Below, in pieces: positions 1-13,200 of a DNA stretch of 64,000 bases. Position 1 is the stretch's first letter. Each line of letters begins with the position of its first letter. The DNA is from Odontocerum albicorne (lineage: Eukaryota; Arthropoda; Insecta; Trichoptera; Odontoceridae). Both the position numbers and the translations under genes were made by a program. The notes under the pieces were generated by a model, which was not told where the DNA came from, ran no database searches, and worked only from the letters and a program-made list of their open reading frames with translations. The stretch is taken from positions 29,951,549 through 30,015,548 of the forward strand of contig OX463848.1 of the NCBI GenBank assembly GCA_949825065.1, given 5' to 3'.

Positions 1-1531
1 GATAATATTTCGAACCTTAGTGATGTTATTGATTCTGATAATGATGAAAATGTTGGATTTGGCGGTGAATCGTCTACAGAAACGTATTCATCTTCGTGGC
101 TTTCGGGTTCACATATTCCGGTTATTCATAATTTCAACGCATTTTCAGGAGTGAATCCAGACATTACGTTTTCTGAAAACTCCACCGAACTTGACTATTT
201 TGAACATTTTCTCAATGAAGATATAACTAGCAAAATTGTTGACGAAACGAATAGTTTTTATCAACATGAAGTTAATAATAAAAGTTTTGGAGATAAATCA
301 AGGATAAGAAGATGGTATGATACATTTATTTACGAAATGTACATATTTGTAGCAGTTACAATGTTAATGACGAGGAATCGTCATCTTACCATCGAGGAGC
401 ACTGGTCAACAGATCCTCTTCTGCCGAGTCCTATTTTCGGGCAAACAATGTCTAGGGACCGATTTGAGCTCATTTTACAGATGCTACATTTTAGTGACAA
501 CGCATCAAAATCATCAGATAGACTGCATAAAATAAAAATTTTGATTGATTTTACCAGAAAAATATTTAAAGAAACCTTCGCACCTCTTCAGAATCTCTGC
601 ATAGATGAAAGCATAATTGCTTTCAAAGGGCGCTTGGTTTTCAAACAATATATCCCGTCAAAACGGCATAGATTTGGAATAAAAATGTTTGTACTCTGTG
701 ACGTGATGACTGGATATATATTAGATTTCATAATTTATACAGGATCTCAAACTGAAATTGACAATGAAATGGGACTCGGTATATCTGGTTCAGTGGTCAC
801 AACTCTGTTAAATAATTATATCGGAAAAGGACACAGTTTGTTTTGTGATAACTGGTACACTAGCCCTGAACTCTTTAAAAGATTATATGAAAACAAAACA
901 AATGCTTGTGGAACAGTGCGTAAAAACCGAAAAGGCATGCCAAAGTTTAAAAAATTGAAAAAGCGAGAAGTGGAATCTTTTAACAATAGAAAATTGCTGG
1001 CGCTGAAATGGTGTGATCGGCGCGACGTGCACATGCTTACCACTCTTCATGACGAATGGTGAAGCCATACAAAAACCCAAGTGCGTAATCGATTACAACA
1101 AATGTATGGGTTTGGTAGACAAAGCGGACATGATGCTAAGTGGATTAAATTGCATGAGAAAGTCCGTCAAATGGTACAAGAAGGTGTTTTTCCATGTAAT
1201 AGATTTGTATTTGCTCAACGCCCATATTTTGTACAAACTTGTTACATCTAAATCGGTTAGTCTGGCTGAATTTCAGCTAGCTGTTATTCGGCAATTGATT
1301 GAGAAAAATTCGAAAAAAGTAATGCTCAACAAAGTTCAATGCCCCACTACTTCTGCTGACAACCCTACAAGATTTATACCAAAAAAATATTTAAATCATG
1401 AAAAGATAAACATTCCATCTACGCCAAAGTGCAAAAATCCACGTCGAAGGTGTCATGTCTGTGCTAAAACTAAAATAAATGTTATCATCCAACCATGCTT
1501 CAGGGCATACCACGAGAAAAAGAAATATTGA
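1..1531 (+). pseudogene. piggyBac-like transposase, frameshifted
   Basis: The reading frame is open from base 1 with an acidic N-terminal stretch typical of piggyBac transposases (a possible ATG is at 151). It then shows the DDE_Tnp_1_7 core: the MSRDRFELILQMLHF region, the first catalytic Asp in CIDESIIAFKGR and the second in FCDNWYTSPELF. The frame closes with a stop at 1060-1062. The rest of the protein continues in another frame, including IDYNKCMGLVDKAD with the third Asp, and a Cys-rich tail containing CHVCAKT, ending at 1531. The frameshift lies near 1050-1060, so one continuous product is not made. The Cys-rich domain is also shorter than usual. Family assignment is firm; loss of function is inferred from the shift. 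Confidence 0.88.
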
Positions 1532-2016
1532 AAAATAAACAATCTTAACTTTCATTTCATAATAATAAATAATTCTGAGTTAAGTATTTCAATATAGACC
1601 AATAAATATGGTGTGAACAGAGTGAGATTTATAGTGTTTGTGAAGTAAAAAACACTTCATAATTCATATCCTTGTGCCCATACAATACGCGCTGAATCCC
1701 GTGCCGTCCCAGTGCAGACTCGTCACACACACACAGATAGGCACTTGAGTGGGGGAGTGTGGAAATAATAATTTCTATGATCGTATCATTCGTTTGTTTA
1801 TTTTACGTAATATTTAATTTATCTCCTTTATTTCAAGAGTAATGACTTTTATTTATTATCAGAAAATTACTTGTGTGTTATGTTTACCTAATTTTGTAAT
1901 TAAATATCAGTGGTTCTAAACTAAATACGCATTTAAACTTAGGAATTAAAAAACGCCGAAATTGTGCCGCGCACAGGGGTTGTCGAATTTGATTTTTAAC
2001 GCGGTTAAAAGGTTAA
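1..2016 (+). mobile_element. piggyBac-like transposon 1 (5' end off window)
   Basis: The element carries a piggyBac-type transposase open from the first base of the window, so its left end is missing. A plausible right terminus is at about 1995-2016, where the sequence ends GCGGTTAAAAGG followed by TTAA, the invariant piggyBac target site. It lies in the TSC2 intron downstream of exon 28 and in the opposite orientation to the gene. The right boundary is inferred because the left inverted repeat cannot be seen. Confidence 0.7.
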
Positions 2017-2162
2017 TCCTTTTTTGAGTTGTATTGTATTACACATTCTTTGTACAAATTACAACCTGGTGGGTTTATTGCCATGCGGCAATATCTTCTG
2101 ACCAACCAGAAAGATGTTAAAAAGGCCATAAGTGAAAACCAAACTAAAACCCTTTATTTTTA

Positions 2163-3450
2163 TTAGGTGTACAAATAAGTCACCGCCGTTTGACAAAAGT
2201 TGGCGCCACCAGTAAGTTATGGTTAAAATTGTCAGATGTAAAATGTCATTATCGTAAGGTTGGACATCTGTCAACAACATGACCTTGAAATATTAGTGAA
2301 TTTTTATCAGTATAACATATTTTTTTGTGTTCGAAAATGTCAAGTTTTGAGCCGAATAAGCGTCATTTGCGGGAACTTTTGATTTACTTCTTCAATTTGA
2401 AGAAATCTGCAGCTGAGGCGCATCGATTGCTTGTAGAAGCATATGGTGAGGCTGCCTTAAGTGAGAGAAGTTGTCGTGAGTGGTTTCAAAAGTTTAAGAA
2501 GGGTGAATTTGACATCGAAGACAAAGAACGTAGCGGAAGGCCGAAAGTGTACGAAGACGCGGAATTGGAAGTATTATTGGATCAAGATTCGTGCCAAACG
2601 CAAGAAGAACTTGCACTTACATTAGGAGTGACTCAACAAGCAATTTCACATGGGTTGAAATCATTGGGAATGATTCAAAAACAAAGAAATTGGGATTCAT
2701 ATGAACTGACACGGAGAAACTTTGAATGCCAATTTTCCACATGTGAAATGCTGCTTGCCAGGCATAAACGAAAGGGTTTTCTGCACCATATAGTCACTGG
2801 TGATGAAAAATGCATCCATTATGATAATCCAAAAAGGAAGAAATCATGGGGATCTCCTGGTCATGCTTCAACATCTACGGCTAAGCCAAATATTCATGGA
2901 AAAAAACTCTTGTTGTGTATTTGGTGGGATCAGCTTGGTGTCGTGTATTATGAGTTGCTCAAACCGAATGAAACCATTGCTGGGGCTGTCTACCGAACAT
3001 AATTGATGAGATTGAGTCGAGCACTCGAGGAAAAGCGCGCCCACTACTACGCCAGACACGACAAAATTATTCTCCTGCATGATAATGCTAGTACACATGT
3101 TGCGGCACCGGTCAAAACCTATTTGGAAACACTCAATTGAGAAAATTTACCCCACCCGCTGTATTCACCAGACATTGCTCCTTCTGATTACCACTTGTTT
3201 TGATCGATGACGCATGAGCTGTCTGAGCAGCACTTCACATCATATGAAGATACCAAAAATTGAGTCGATTCGTGGATAGCCTCAAAAGATGATGATGATG
3301 ACTGACGCGGTATTCGTATGCTGACAGAAAGATGGGGAAAAGTAGTGGCAAGCGATGGGTACTACTTCGAATAAAACATGAGGTTCCGTTCTTTCACAAT
3401 AAATGCCCATTTTTTTATAAAAAACGGCGGAAACTTATTTGTACACCTAA
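2163..3450 (+). mobile_element. mariner element, mellifera-like, with intact inverted repeats
   Basis: The left end TTAGGTGTACAAATAAGT at 2163 matches the inverted right end ACTTATTTGTACACCTAA finishing at 3450. TA duplications flank it at 2161-2162 and 3451-3452. The length of about 1.29 kb is typical for mariner. It inserted into a SINE that was already in the TSC2 intron. Confidence 0.93.
2337..3374 (+). pseudogene. mariner transposase with in-frame nonsense codons
   Basis: One frame runs from MSSFEPNKRHLREL to the terminal ASDGYYFE, about 345 codons, the normal mariner length. It has the paired helix-turn-helix N-terminus and the DD34D core: Asp in VTGDEKCIHYDN, Asp in LLHDNASTH and Asp in PSDYHLF. 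The frame is never shifted but is interrupted by stop codons, the first at 3000-3002, then near 3138, 3202, 3261 and 3302. Most are one transition away from the family's usual Gln, Trp or Arg. The closest relatives I know are mellifera-subfamily mariners. It is dead as a protein. Confidence 0.92.
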
Positions 3451-3670
3451 TAAATAAATTGGATTCTAACAGGAATCAAACCCATAACCCCCAGTTCATC
3501 ATAAAAGGAATTTTAAACCATATATTCTTATGTTCTGACAGATATGAGATCAAATACACAACATATAATTGAGCATCAAGTTACTACTAATATTTCAATT
3601 GATTAAAAATTACAATAACCTGAAATAGATTTGAAATGAAATTAAAATTTAATGTGTGTATTAATATTAC

Positions 3671-4205
3671 CTTCTTCTACGTGTTGGACTCATGACTGAT
3701 ATAGTATTTGATCTCTTGGATCTAGAAACAGGTGGAAGATCGTCAAGCTGTATATTGCTTTGATTAGACTGGGTGTCACTAAACTTAAGGTTTAGGTTAG
3801 CTGCATTTCTAAGGGTATCCGTGGGCAATAAGGAATTGCTCCGTCCACTTTGAGGCATGGACTGCTGAGTCATTCTTGACGTCGTAGTAATATTCGGCGC
3901 CCTGTTTGTAGGTCTCGGAGAAGCGGGTGCTGGGGAATGAGGAGGCTTTGCACTCAATTTTAAGACATCTTGAGACATCGGAATTTTTGTGATTATATCT
4001 CCGGTGAAACTCGTCGCTTTGGTTGAATTTACTATAACTATATCGGCGGGCTTGTTAATTTTTGAAAATATCTCTGCGTTCGATGAATCGCTTCGTCCTG
4101 CCATTGGTTCACCGGTCTCGAATGAAACTTTGGATATATTTGTTTCAGACGTAGATGTTGATGACACTTGCGGGCCTCCATCTTTGTTTTCAGGTTGTCC
4201 AGATC
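3671..4205 (-). CDS. TSC2: TSC2 exon 28 (Ser/Thr-rich linker, second Akt-like site)
   Basis: This is the largest exon, about residues 1476-1653. It is low-complexity Ser/Thr/Pro linker and ends in [15 protein letters not shown]. This aligns with the human T1462 region (RGYTISDSAPSRRGKR): the TIS core and the Arg at -3 are kept, but the Arg at -5 is replaced by Ser. It ends at a GTAATA donor in phase 2. The next exon, expected to begin the Rheb-GAP domain, is not found between 1 and 3670. Confidence 0.9.
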
Positions 4206-7200
4206 CTAAAATAAATGTCATTTAAAAAATGAGATTGCAGAAACTTAAATAAGCCACTAAAAAATATAATAAATGAAAGCCTTTTAATTTATTAAGATAA
4301 GTTTATTTTTCAAATTCAAATAATAATTCCTTTATCAACGACAGCAATACCTTGTACAGTACGGTTTTTAACAGTGATAGAATATAGTTTATAAATTTCT
4401 AAATATGATTATTTTTAATTGCATTATGCACTAACAATGGACTGTACGCTTATGTTAATACATATTATATTTTAACCTGTGTACTTTAGTTAGTACGGTG
4501 TGTACGTCAGTATCCCTCCAGATCCGAAGTAGTGGAGTCGTAGTCATTATACTATGGACAATTTTTTACTTAGTTGAAAGAGAAAATGCAATGATGCCAA
4601 GATTGAAAACTAATGTTTGTTAGTGCTGAGTGTAGTTCTAGCAAACGTTAGCACTACACTCAGCATTAGATGAAAAATTATAAAATGTGCATTGGTCTAA
4701 AATAGCATATAAAAATAAAATGAATAAATCCAAAGAAGCGTTTCTAAGAAACAAGGATGAGTTTCAAAAGAAATGGATCAGCAACGTTTACACAAAGAAA
4801 AAGAGGCAAATCAGGAAGAAAATGTTGTTGCCATAAAAGGATTCTCATTTAATGAGATATTGTCAATTGAAAAAGCAGATGATGCTTGTGATTTCATTGT
4901 AAATGCGGATGTGATATTAAAAGAGACATTAAAGTTAGGCAGACATTACACAGTGGTATTTGTTGTAATTAAAATATGTATGCTGAAAAAAAATAATCAT
5001 TTTTGCAATCACTATTTTTTATAATAAAACTTTTCTTTGACTTTTCGTCTCTACTGTATGGTCTATAGTATTTGTAAGTTTATTTTTATGCGTAAGTGTA
5101 TGCAAGAGTTCTATTTGCATTCATTTGAGTAAGCAAATGGCTAAATATTTTTGTGAACCGACACATACACATATAATAGGTTGATGCGAAAGTAATTGTC
5201 GTTTTTTGCAAATAAAAGACTTTAATATTTTATAAGAAACAATGTTTATTTAGTCTATTGCTATATGACCTTTTTCTGGTGCAATTCTCCTGTAGGGGCA
5301 GAAAGGGGTGCTTGTTCGGGGGTTGACCAGTTTCGTTTTCTTGTAACATTGTATACAACCCACTTATTGTCACCCGTTACAATCCGATCCAAGAATGGTT
5401 ACTTTTTGTCTGACGAGCAAAGATCCGCAGATAGTCAGCCTATCCGATTTCCTATCCGACAGCCTATCCGAAGTTTTTCTGTGACAAATCATGGCACCCA
5501 AACAAAGAGCTTTGACACCATTCCCAGCTCATGGAGATTCCTTAAAATGTTTGATTCGTCAATATTCAATCTCTCTGTAAGTTCTCGTGAGGTCAGTCGA
5601 GGGTCTGCATCCACCATGGCCCGGAGTTGTTCGTCATCAACTCCATTGGGCCGTCCGGCGCGAGGAGCATCTTCAAGGGATAAATTCCCAGAACGGAAAT
5701 TGTTAAACCACATACGACACGTTTGAGTTTTCACGACAACTTCACCATACACTGAACAAATGTTATTTGTTGCGACAGTTGTATTGTTTCCTTTTTTTAA
5801 TTCATACAACATAAATGACACAAACAAATTTTTTTCTCGGCCATTTGCAATTTTTTTGGGGGATTGTTACACGACCGAAGTTGAAACAAAATGAGCCAAA
5901 TCAGGTAGAAAGCATCTATTTTAAAAGCAAGGACAAAAAAAATGTTTCAAGACAGACAAGCATTTACACCATTTCTAAATAAGTACCGTTAACTCAGCAA
6001 TAACTTTCGCACCAACCCAATAGTATGATCGGAACGTATTAGAATGAATTAGAATAAAACCATGATCAGTGCAGTTTTGCATAGTATGGTGTTTTTTCGA
6101 GACATTAACCGTACTTTGTTTAATATTGCTATATTTATAAAATAGTTACAAATGATAGAATACTTAATACTGTCTAAAAAAACTTGTACATATATCTAAT
6201 AAATTATACAGATAAAAACATTATTTTTGTTAAGAATAAGACATAAGTTTTTTTAGAATTAGGTATAATTTTAAATTGAATCATTTCAGTTTACCATAAT
6301 CATTTCAGTTAGCATAATAAAAAAAAAGAATAGAAAATTCGAATACCTGGATCCGAGTTGTATGTCATAAGATGGGGATGGTGTTGGCTAGCATGATGCA
6401 AAGGATGAGGTGGTGTACTGCCGGACATCTCTTCAGGGATCGCTTCACAACTGACTCTCATGTCTTTGGTTAAACTCTTCATCACTCCTTTTTTACTTTG
6501 CTGTATAGTGGTCAATGAACTGGAAAAATATTTAAACATACACATAATAAAACTTCTTGATTCAATACGAAAAAGAAAGAAAACAATAGAATGTACAGAG
6601 AATAGAAAGTCGAATCTTCTATTCGTGAGGTGCTTAAAAAAGGGAGAAATAAATTCGTGCTAGTTTTGCTGTTGTATCTCAAACTGCATGCAAAACTTGG
6701 TAATTTAGAAGACTCACTATTATCCGTAGATTATGCATATCCACAGGGAGGGGGGGGGGGGGTTGCAGATAACGGTGGGTTACTGCAATGTCTTTGAGAT
6801 TTGAGATAAGGTGTTAAGAATTTGTATGAACATAAGATCAAATGTTTGTATATTTAGGAAGATGTTTTAATCAAGGGAATATTATAAACAACCAGTCGAC
6901 TATTTCTCCAATACTTGAAGGATGAAAATTTGAAAAGGACTATAGTAATCGGAAATGTGCCAGGACAAAACAGAAATCTTTAATGATTTGAACCAACTGA
7001 ATGACAAGAGAACCGTACTCGTGCAGCAAAAAGATTTCAAATTTCAGATATGATTGAAGAACTTACAAGAGTGATAATAAATGTGAGAAACTTAAAAATA
7101 AAAAATGGGTGGAAATTATAAATTGGTATATATGCCATAAATTATATTTAAATTACCTAGAATCATCTTGCTTGCTATGAATACTACTCTCATAGCTCTG

Positions 7201-10200
7201 CTCTCCTGAGGTGCTTGCATTAGCCTCAGCTGCTTCTTTGTTCTGGGCCTCCATGGCTTCCATCCTCTCCCTGACGTGGAATGGATTTTTCCAACTTGAA
7301 GACATCTCTGGAGACGAATTAGACCTTCGAACCGGATGGCGGGACTTATTCTGAAAATTCAAAGTTATATGAATAATATGCAAACAAAACACCTCATGCA
7401 CTATATGTACATTTAACACATATTTAAACATACAATTTATATTCATCTTGCCTTGATGTGATGTGATGTGATGACACTTGAATGCGAAGCTGAGCCCATT
7501 TATCAACACATAGTAAAAGTAACACTGTTACACAAACTTTTCAAACTAAACTTTCCAAAGTAACAAACTAATTAAGCAGTTGAATAAAAAATAGTAACGG
7601 GCTACTTGCAGCTACTCTTAGGATAACGTGCACTACTTGTAGCATCTCACTTAGTCAACACATATTTGTTTAGACTCAAATTGATAGAAAAAATATAATG
7701 GAAATACCTGATCATCTAAAAATGCTTGTGGGTCATTATTTAACTGAGCTTCCTCGTCATCAGTGTTAGTTCCAGAAGAACTCTGTCTTTGAGGTGATCC
7801 TGGAATATTGATTGGGCCGGTACTAGCATGAGACCTGCAATTCAAAAACATTTCATTGTAATACTATAGTCATATTTTAATCAAATAAAACAGAAAGTAT
7901 ACAGTGTCTTCCAGACCAAATATCACAAGCAAGCAGGAAATTTTTGGCAACAAAAGAATTCAGGTAATTTTAAAAATTTTGTTGTTCTCAAAATTTATGT
8001 AATAAATTTAAATGAAATAAGGTTTAAAAATAGAACCAGTTCAGAAACAAATCTACTGGATTTCAAACTCAGGATATCTGTTAGCAAAATTGTTAACATT
8101 AGAGTGAACGTTACCAACATTCCACAATAATCTTTGAAGTAACATAATTCCCACTCGACCTCACTTTATAACGATCAACCAATGATAAAAAAGATGCAGG
8201 CATGCAACTTGACAACATGTATGCACGCCTTGTTATCTTGTGAGCATGCTATAGTCAGATAGTAAAATGTTAGTGTTCCAAAAATAAAGTATATACCTGA
8301 TTGCTGGAGGTAGATGAGCAGGTGGGAGTATAGAGTGGGTAGAGGCGTGGGGAGGGGGTGGCGCTACCCCCACTACACTATCAGAGCTAGACTTCTGGAT
8401 CTGCTCCGGCTGAGAGCCTCCACTGCCGCTGCGCGAGCGAGGATCTCCATCAGAGAGCTGTTGACAAATTAATAAACGTAGAAAACTTTTTTATTTTTAA
8501 AACAGCAGCAACAACTTTGCATTGTAAGTATTTTCCACACATCTCAACTTGTTTCCACGCATCTCAACAACAACTTATATCAACATCTTTCTTATGGTAC
8601 CCTTTAACATATCCGGATTGATGATTCGGACATGGTGAAGAGCGTGTCCAGAAAAATATTGTCTTCAGCCTTAGTAATCAAGCCTTCGGATTTAGAACAA
8701 CTAGAGTAGATGGAACTCACGGTTCGTCATTGCACATGTTGGTAAAACTATCGCACGTGAAGAGACAAAAAACACTTACATTTTTACTAAGTGCGTGCGA
8801 ATACTATATTACCAGATTATTTTTTTACCAAACTGACCCTTTTTCTTATTTTCTGTTAATCTGAACTTGTTATTCACATTTTTTTATATAATTTTATATA
8901 TCACAGTATTAAATATATATTAAAATTTAGAATGCATATAAGGAATAAAGAATACATAATAAAAACTGTTTTTGAATTATTTCCTAAATTAAAGCCACAC
9001 CAAATCAGATGACAACATTTATGCAACCCTGAACAAAAGTGAAATGAACTCACAATATCGCTCTTGGCATCAGCGAATCCACTGGAGGCAATGGAAGCGG
9101 CACTGCCAAGGTGCTGTGGCAAGCCTGGATTGCCCACGAGCGGGGAGGGGCCACCGCCCCCGCCCCCACCCAGGAACAACGATGACAAGTCGCTCAGAGG
9201 GAAATCACTCCAGACGGACTCGAAGTTCACCTGTTTATGGGAAACAAAACATTATTATAAAAATCTTTTTAAAAGTAGTTAACAAACGGTATCGGGAAAA
9301 AGCATATGTTGTCACTCCGAAATATTTATTAACTCGTCCAGTGCTGAGAACACGCGTGGCGTGTCCATGTGAACATCGGCTTCATGCTCAGAACACGCGC
9401 GGCGTGTCCATGCCTAAATATTGTTAGTATTACATCAGCATATGATATTCGTCATTATTTTGGAAGATTCCGACGCATTCGGGCGTTTGCGCATGTGCAA
9501 CGCATTGTAAAGTTGAGGTTACACCCGCAGTTGTAAATAATATTTTTTCTAGTTCTTATTCCGTTTGTTTTCATTGTGAGACTTGATAATAAAAATAATT
9601 GGACTATTTCTCTAGCGCTGTTTTGTGAAAAGGTTACTCACTGCAAGGGAATTTTGTTTATGTTTTCTAGTTATTTTCAATTTTGAATGAGTGACATAGT
9701 GAATTGTTAGCAAAAATAAGTGCCTTTTAAAAAATATATTATAGTAATTGGTGTATACATAGTGATATTTAGTATCATATAAGTTTCCTTTTTGATTTTA
9801 CGAAAAAAATACGTTTACCTTGAAAAATGGATCGCCCATCGAGCTCTAAAAGACAAAAGATTGAGGATGATATGGATGATTCATTTAGTGACGTTAGTGA
9901 TGAGGAATTCACCATCATCAAGGACGATTCTGAATTTGAGTCAGATATTGAAAATGATGACAATATTCAAATTCAAACTGTTTCACAAACATCTAGAACA
10001 CCAGATGTTAGCTCTACGCAATGGTCGAATATAAAAAAACAACCAGCCTCTATACCATTTTGAAAAATACCCGGGTTGAAAATTGAGATGTCAAGTAAAG
10101 AACCAATAGATTATTTTGATTTGATTTTTAATGAAGATTTGTACGATCCGCTGACAACCCAAACTAATTTGTATGCTGTTGAAGTATTGTCGAAATCAGA

Positions 10201-13200
10201 AGGTGATACAAGCAGAATCACGGGATGGAAAAATGTCACTAAAGACGAAATGAGGGTGTAGCTGGGTTTACTACTACACACCGGAACAATACGTTTGAAC
10301 CGGTTGAGTGACTACTGGAATACGGACTACCTATTCAATTTACCGGCATTTTCACAATTTATGTCAAGAGATAGATTTTTACTCATCTTACGGGCACTTC
10401 ATTTTAACAATAATGAAGAAGATCTGTCGAGCTTGGCAAAAGTCAGGGCATTGATTGATTTTTTCAATGGAAGGATGGAAGTAATTTATGATCCACACAG
10501 ACAACTATCGATAGATGAATCATTAGTTCTTTGGAGAGGCCGATTGATTTTTCGCCAATATATAAAAGGCAAAAAGGCCAAGTATGGTATAAAACTTTAC
10601 ATGTTAGGGGAATCAAGTGGATTGGCCGTAAAAATAATTGTATATGGTGGATCATCAGATGAAGAGTTAGGTGGCAAAGGCCACACTAATAAAGTCGTTC
10701 AGAAATTGCTAGAGGGGAAGACGGGAGCCGGATATTCAGTTTACATGGATAATTTCTATAATAGCGTTCCTCTTACAAAAAATTTATTGAACCAAAACAC
10801 ATATGTCACAGGAACACTACGAGCAAATAGAAAAGAAAACCCGATCGATGTTATAAATAAAAAACTAAAAAAAGGAGAAAGTGTGAGTCAGTACACAGAA
10901 AATGGTATATGTGTTACCAAATGGAAAGACCGCCGAGAAGTCTTTATGATTTCTTCTGAATTCGATGGGGACCTGTCTGATAGTAAAAACCGACATGGTC
11001 AAGTGGTCACCAAACCAAATATGGTAATAAATTACAACAATCATATGGGTGGTATAGACTATCATGACCAGATGTTAGCTTACTACCCATGCAAAAGGAA
11101 AACATTGCGTTGGTACAAAAAGTTGGCCATTCATCTATTCCAGACGATGTTATTGAATTCTTGGCATTTATACAATGCAGACAATTCACAGAAAATGCCG
11201 TTGTATGATTTCAGGCTATTTATAATCAAAAAATTACTAGGTCCACCTCCATCATCAATTCCGAGACAAACAGTACAATCAAAAATCAAGATACATCTGC
11301 CGAAGTTTTGTGAAAAAGACACTGATAATAAAATCAAATGACGCAGATGTAGGCAATGCTGGGATACAGCTAAGAAAAGAAATGCTTCATTATTCTTTTG
11401 TCCAGATTGCCCCACACAACCTGGTCTTTGTTTGGATCCTTGTTTCCAACTTTACCACAAATATTAAATTATTTAAAAAAAAATATTGTGTACACCTAAT
11501 AAGTAAGTATATTTTTCTGTTAGTTTTTATAAAATATTGTTTTTTTTTTGTAATATAATGTTGTTCGAAAAATGTCATAAAAACCTCCATTCAATACCAT
11601 TACGGTATGCGTAAAAATACCGACATCACTCTTATCACACAAAAAAGTCACTCAAGTACGTTTGATAAAAATAAAAAAAGACTGGGTATCTCATTTTGCG
11701 CCGAATTACCAATGGACAAAATAAAAATAACATAAAAATAAACACATTTGAAAAAGGACAAAAAAATATTTGCTTGAAAATTTTTTTATTTATTTGAGAA
11801 TATTTTTTACATGTGTAACCCCACCTTTACAGCATGGCCTCCGCTGATTCGTCGAACGAATTTTTGAACCAGTGTAAAAGGGGACGATGTATAAATGATA
11901 TATATAAACAAATTCTATATTTATGAATATATATTTTCTTAAATGTAAAATTTGTTTTACTTCCGTGAAAATATTACGGGCTGCAACTCTATTGCGCACT
12001 CATCGGCTCTCATGGAAATTATCTCAGCAGTGAAAGAGTTAACAGTAAAATCCTATTTTTTAACAGTAAAATCTATGTATGTCTGAATACACGCATACTT
12101 CATCGCTGATTTTACATAATAATTCTGAATGATTTTGATGTACATTTAATACGGCATTCAATCTGTAAAATACTCAAGTCAAAATCTCCTTTGTCTATTA
12201 ATATTTCCTTTTCTTTTCCTCTAAAAATTCAGCTAACCCAGGAATTTATATAACGCTATTTCGTATCAACAGTTACCCCAAGAGCGCTTTGTTAAGCATC
12301 AGCTAAGTGTCAGGAAAAGATTAAATTCAGATGAAAAAAGTAAAATTAGTCTGGGACGGTCGGAGGTCTAACCCAGGATGCCTAGGTGCTAAGCAAGTAT
12401 GCTATTCTAACAACATAACTGCTCTGATACAGCAGGGATCCCCTATTTTTGTGAAATGGACTCTCAACTGAACTTTTTGAGGTCTTCCAGGTAGATAATA
12501 TAGCACAAGATAAAGCTCATTCTTTCTACGTGAGCATGCTAGTAATGTGTATTTCGTCTTCTCGAGATGCCATGTCCTATAGCTTAATCTTGTAACAACT
12601 CACTAGAACTGCACCCAAACCACTCCTGCAAGTTCTTAAGTCAAAGGATATGACGTCTTCGTCTGCCTCATTTCTTCTTTATTTTCTCATTAATAATGTA
12701 TCTTGTGCTTCTCACTATGTGACCAAGATATTGCAACTTGCAATCCTTCAAAGTTTTAAGTATTCTCGGTGCTTATACATACAAACAAGCACTTCAGCTG
12801 AATATCATAGAATATCCACATTTTTCCAATTCAAGAGCTTCTTCTCTATCACTATTGTGTTTTATTATCAATGTTAAATTATAATAACACTATACCTGGT
12901 TCTGAATCCTCATGACCCACGAGACATCGCCAGTAGGCCCGCGCACATGCACCTCAGCCCAGCCGCCACACCAGCAGCCGCAGTGGATACGGTTGTCCGC
13001 CCAGGAACCCCCGCTGCCCCCACCCCCTCCACCCATCACCACCCGTTCCAAGCGCGGAGGTAGACCGCTAAGGATGCCCTTTTCTTCTGAAGACTAGACA
13101 TATACAAATATTATTTGCAATTTGTACAGTTTATATTACACTAGAGAAGTTTATTTATCACAAAGAAATTTATTTACTAGTTCAAAATTCCCTCTTTCCC

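Larger units (their letters stand above)
2040..3530 (-). repeat. tRNA-derived SINE split by a mariner
   Basis: Two halves, about 2040-2160 and 3453-3530, resemble the SINE copy at 22440-22612: the same TTTATTGCCATG block, then AAGTGAAAACCAAACT, then an antisense B-box-like stretch (GGTTTGATTCC on the minus strand). A mariner with TA duplications sits between the halves. The family tail also recurs at about 29740-29815. Confidence 0.6.

Noticed and set aside
1560..2280. Missing TSC2 Rheb-GAP exons between base 1 and 3670
   Set aside because: Both strands were searched; only piggyBac, mariner and SINE sequence is found, so the GAP exons lie off the window.
3989..4225. Plus-strand 78-codon ORF over 3989-4225
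   Set aside because: Antisense shadow of TSC2 exon 28.
4720..4830. Protein kinase A retrocopy
   Set aside because: One 15-residue match to the PKA N-terminal helix but no glycine loop or other kinase motif in any frame; chance cannot be excluded.
5265..5726. Plus-strand 153-codon ORF
   Set aside because: It is antisense to a mariner transposase fragment.
6745..6765. Functional G-quadruplex in TSC2 intron 26
   Set aside because: A plain G homopolymer without spaced G tracts; more likely slippage or an assembly problem.
9044..9427. Plus-strand ORF of 127 codons with many Arg/Pro
   Set aside because: It comes from the GC-rich antisense of TSC2 exon 23 plus the left end of piggyBac 2.
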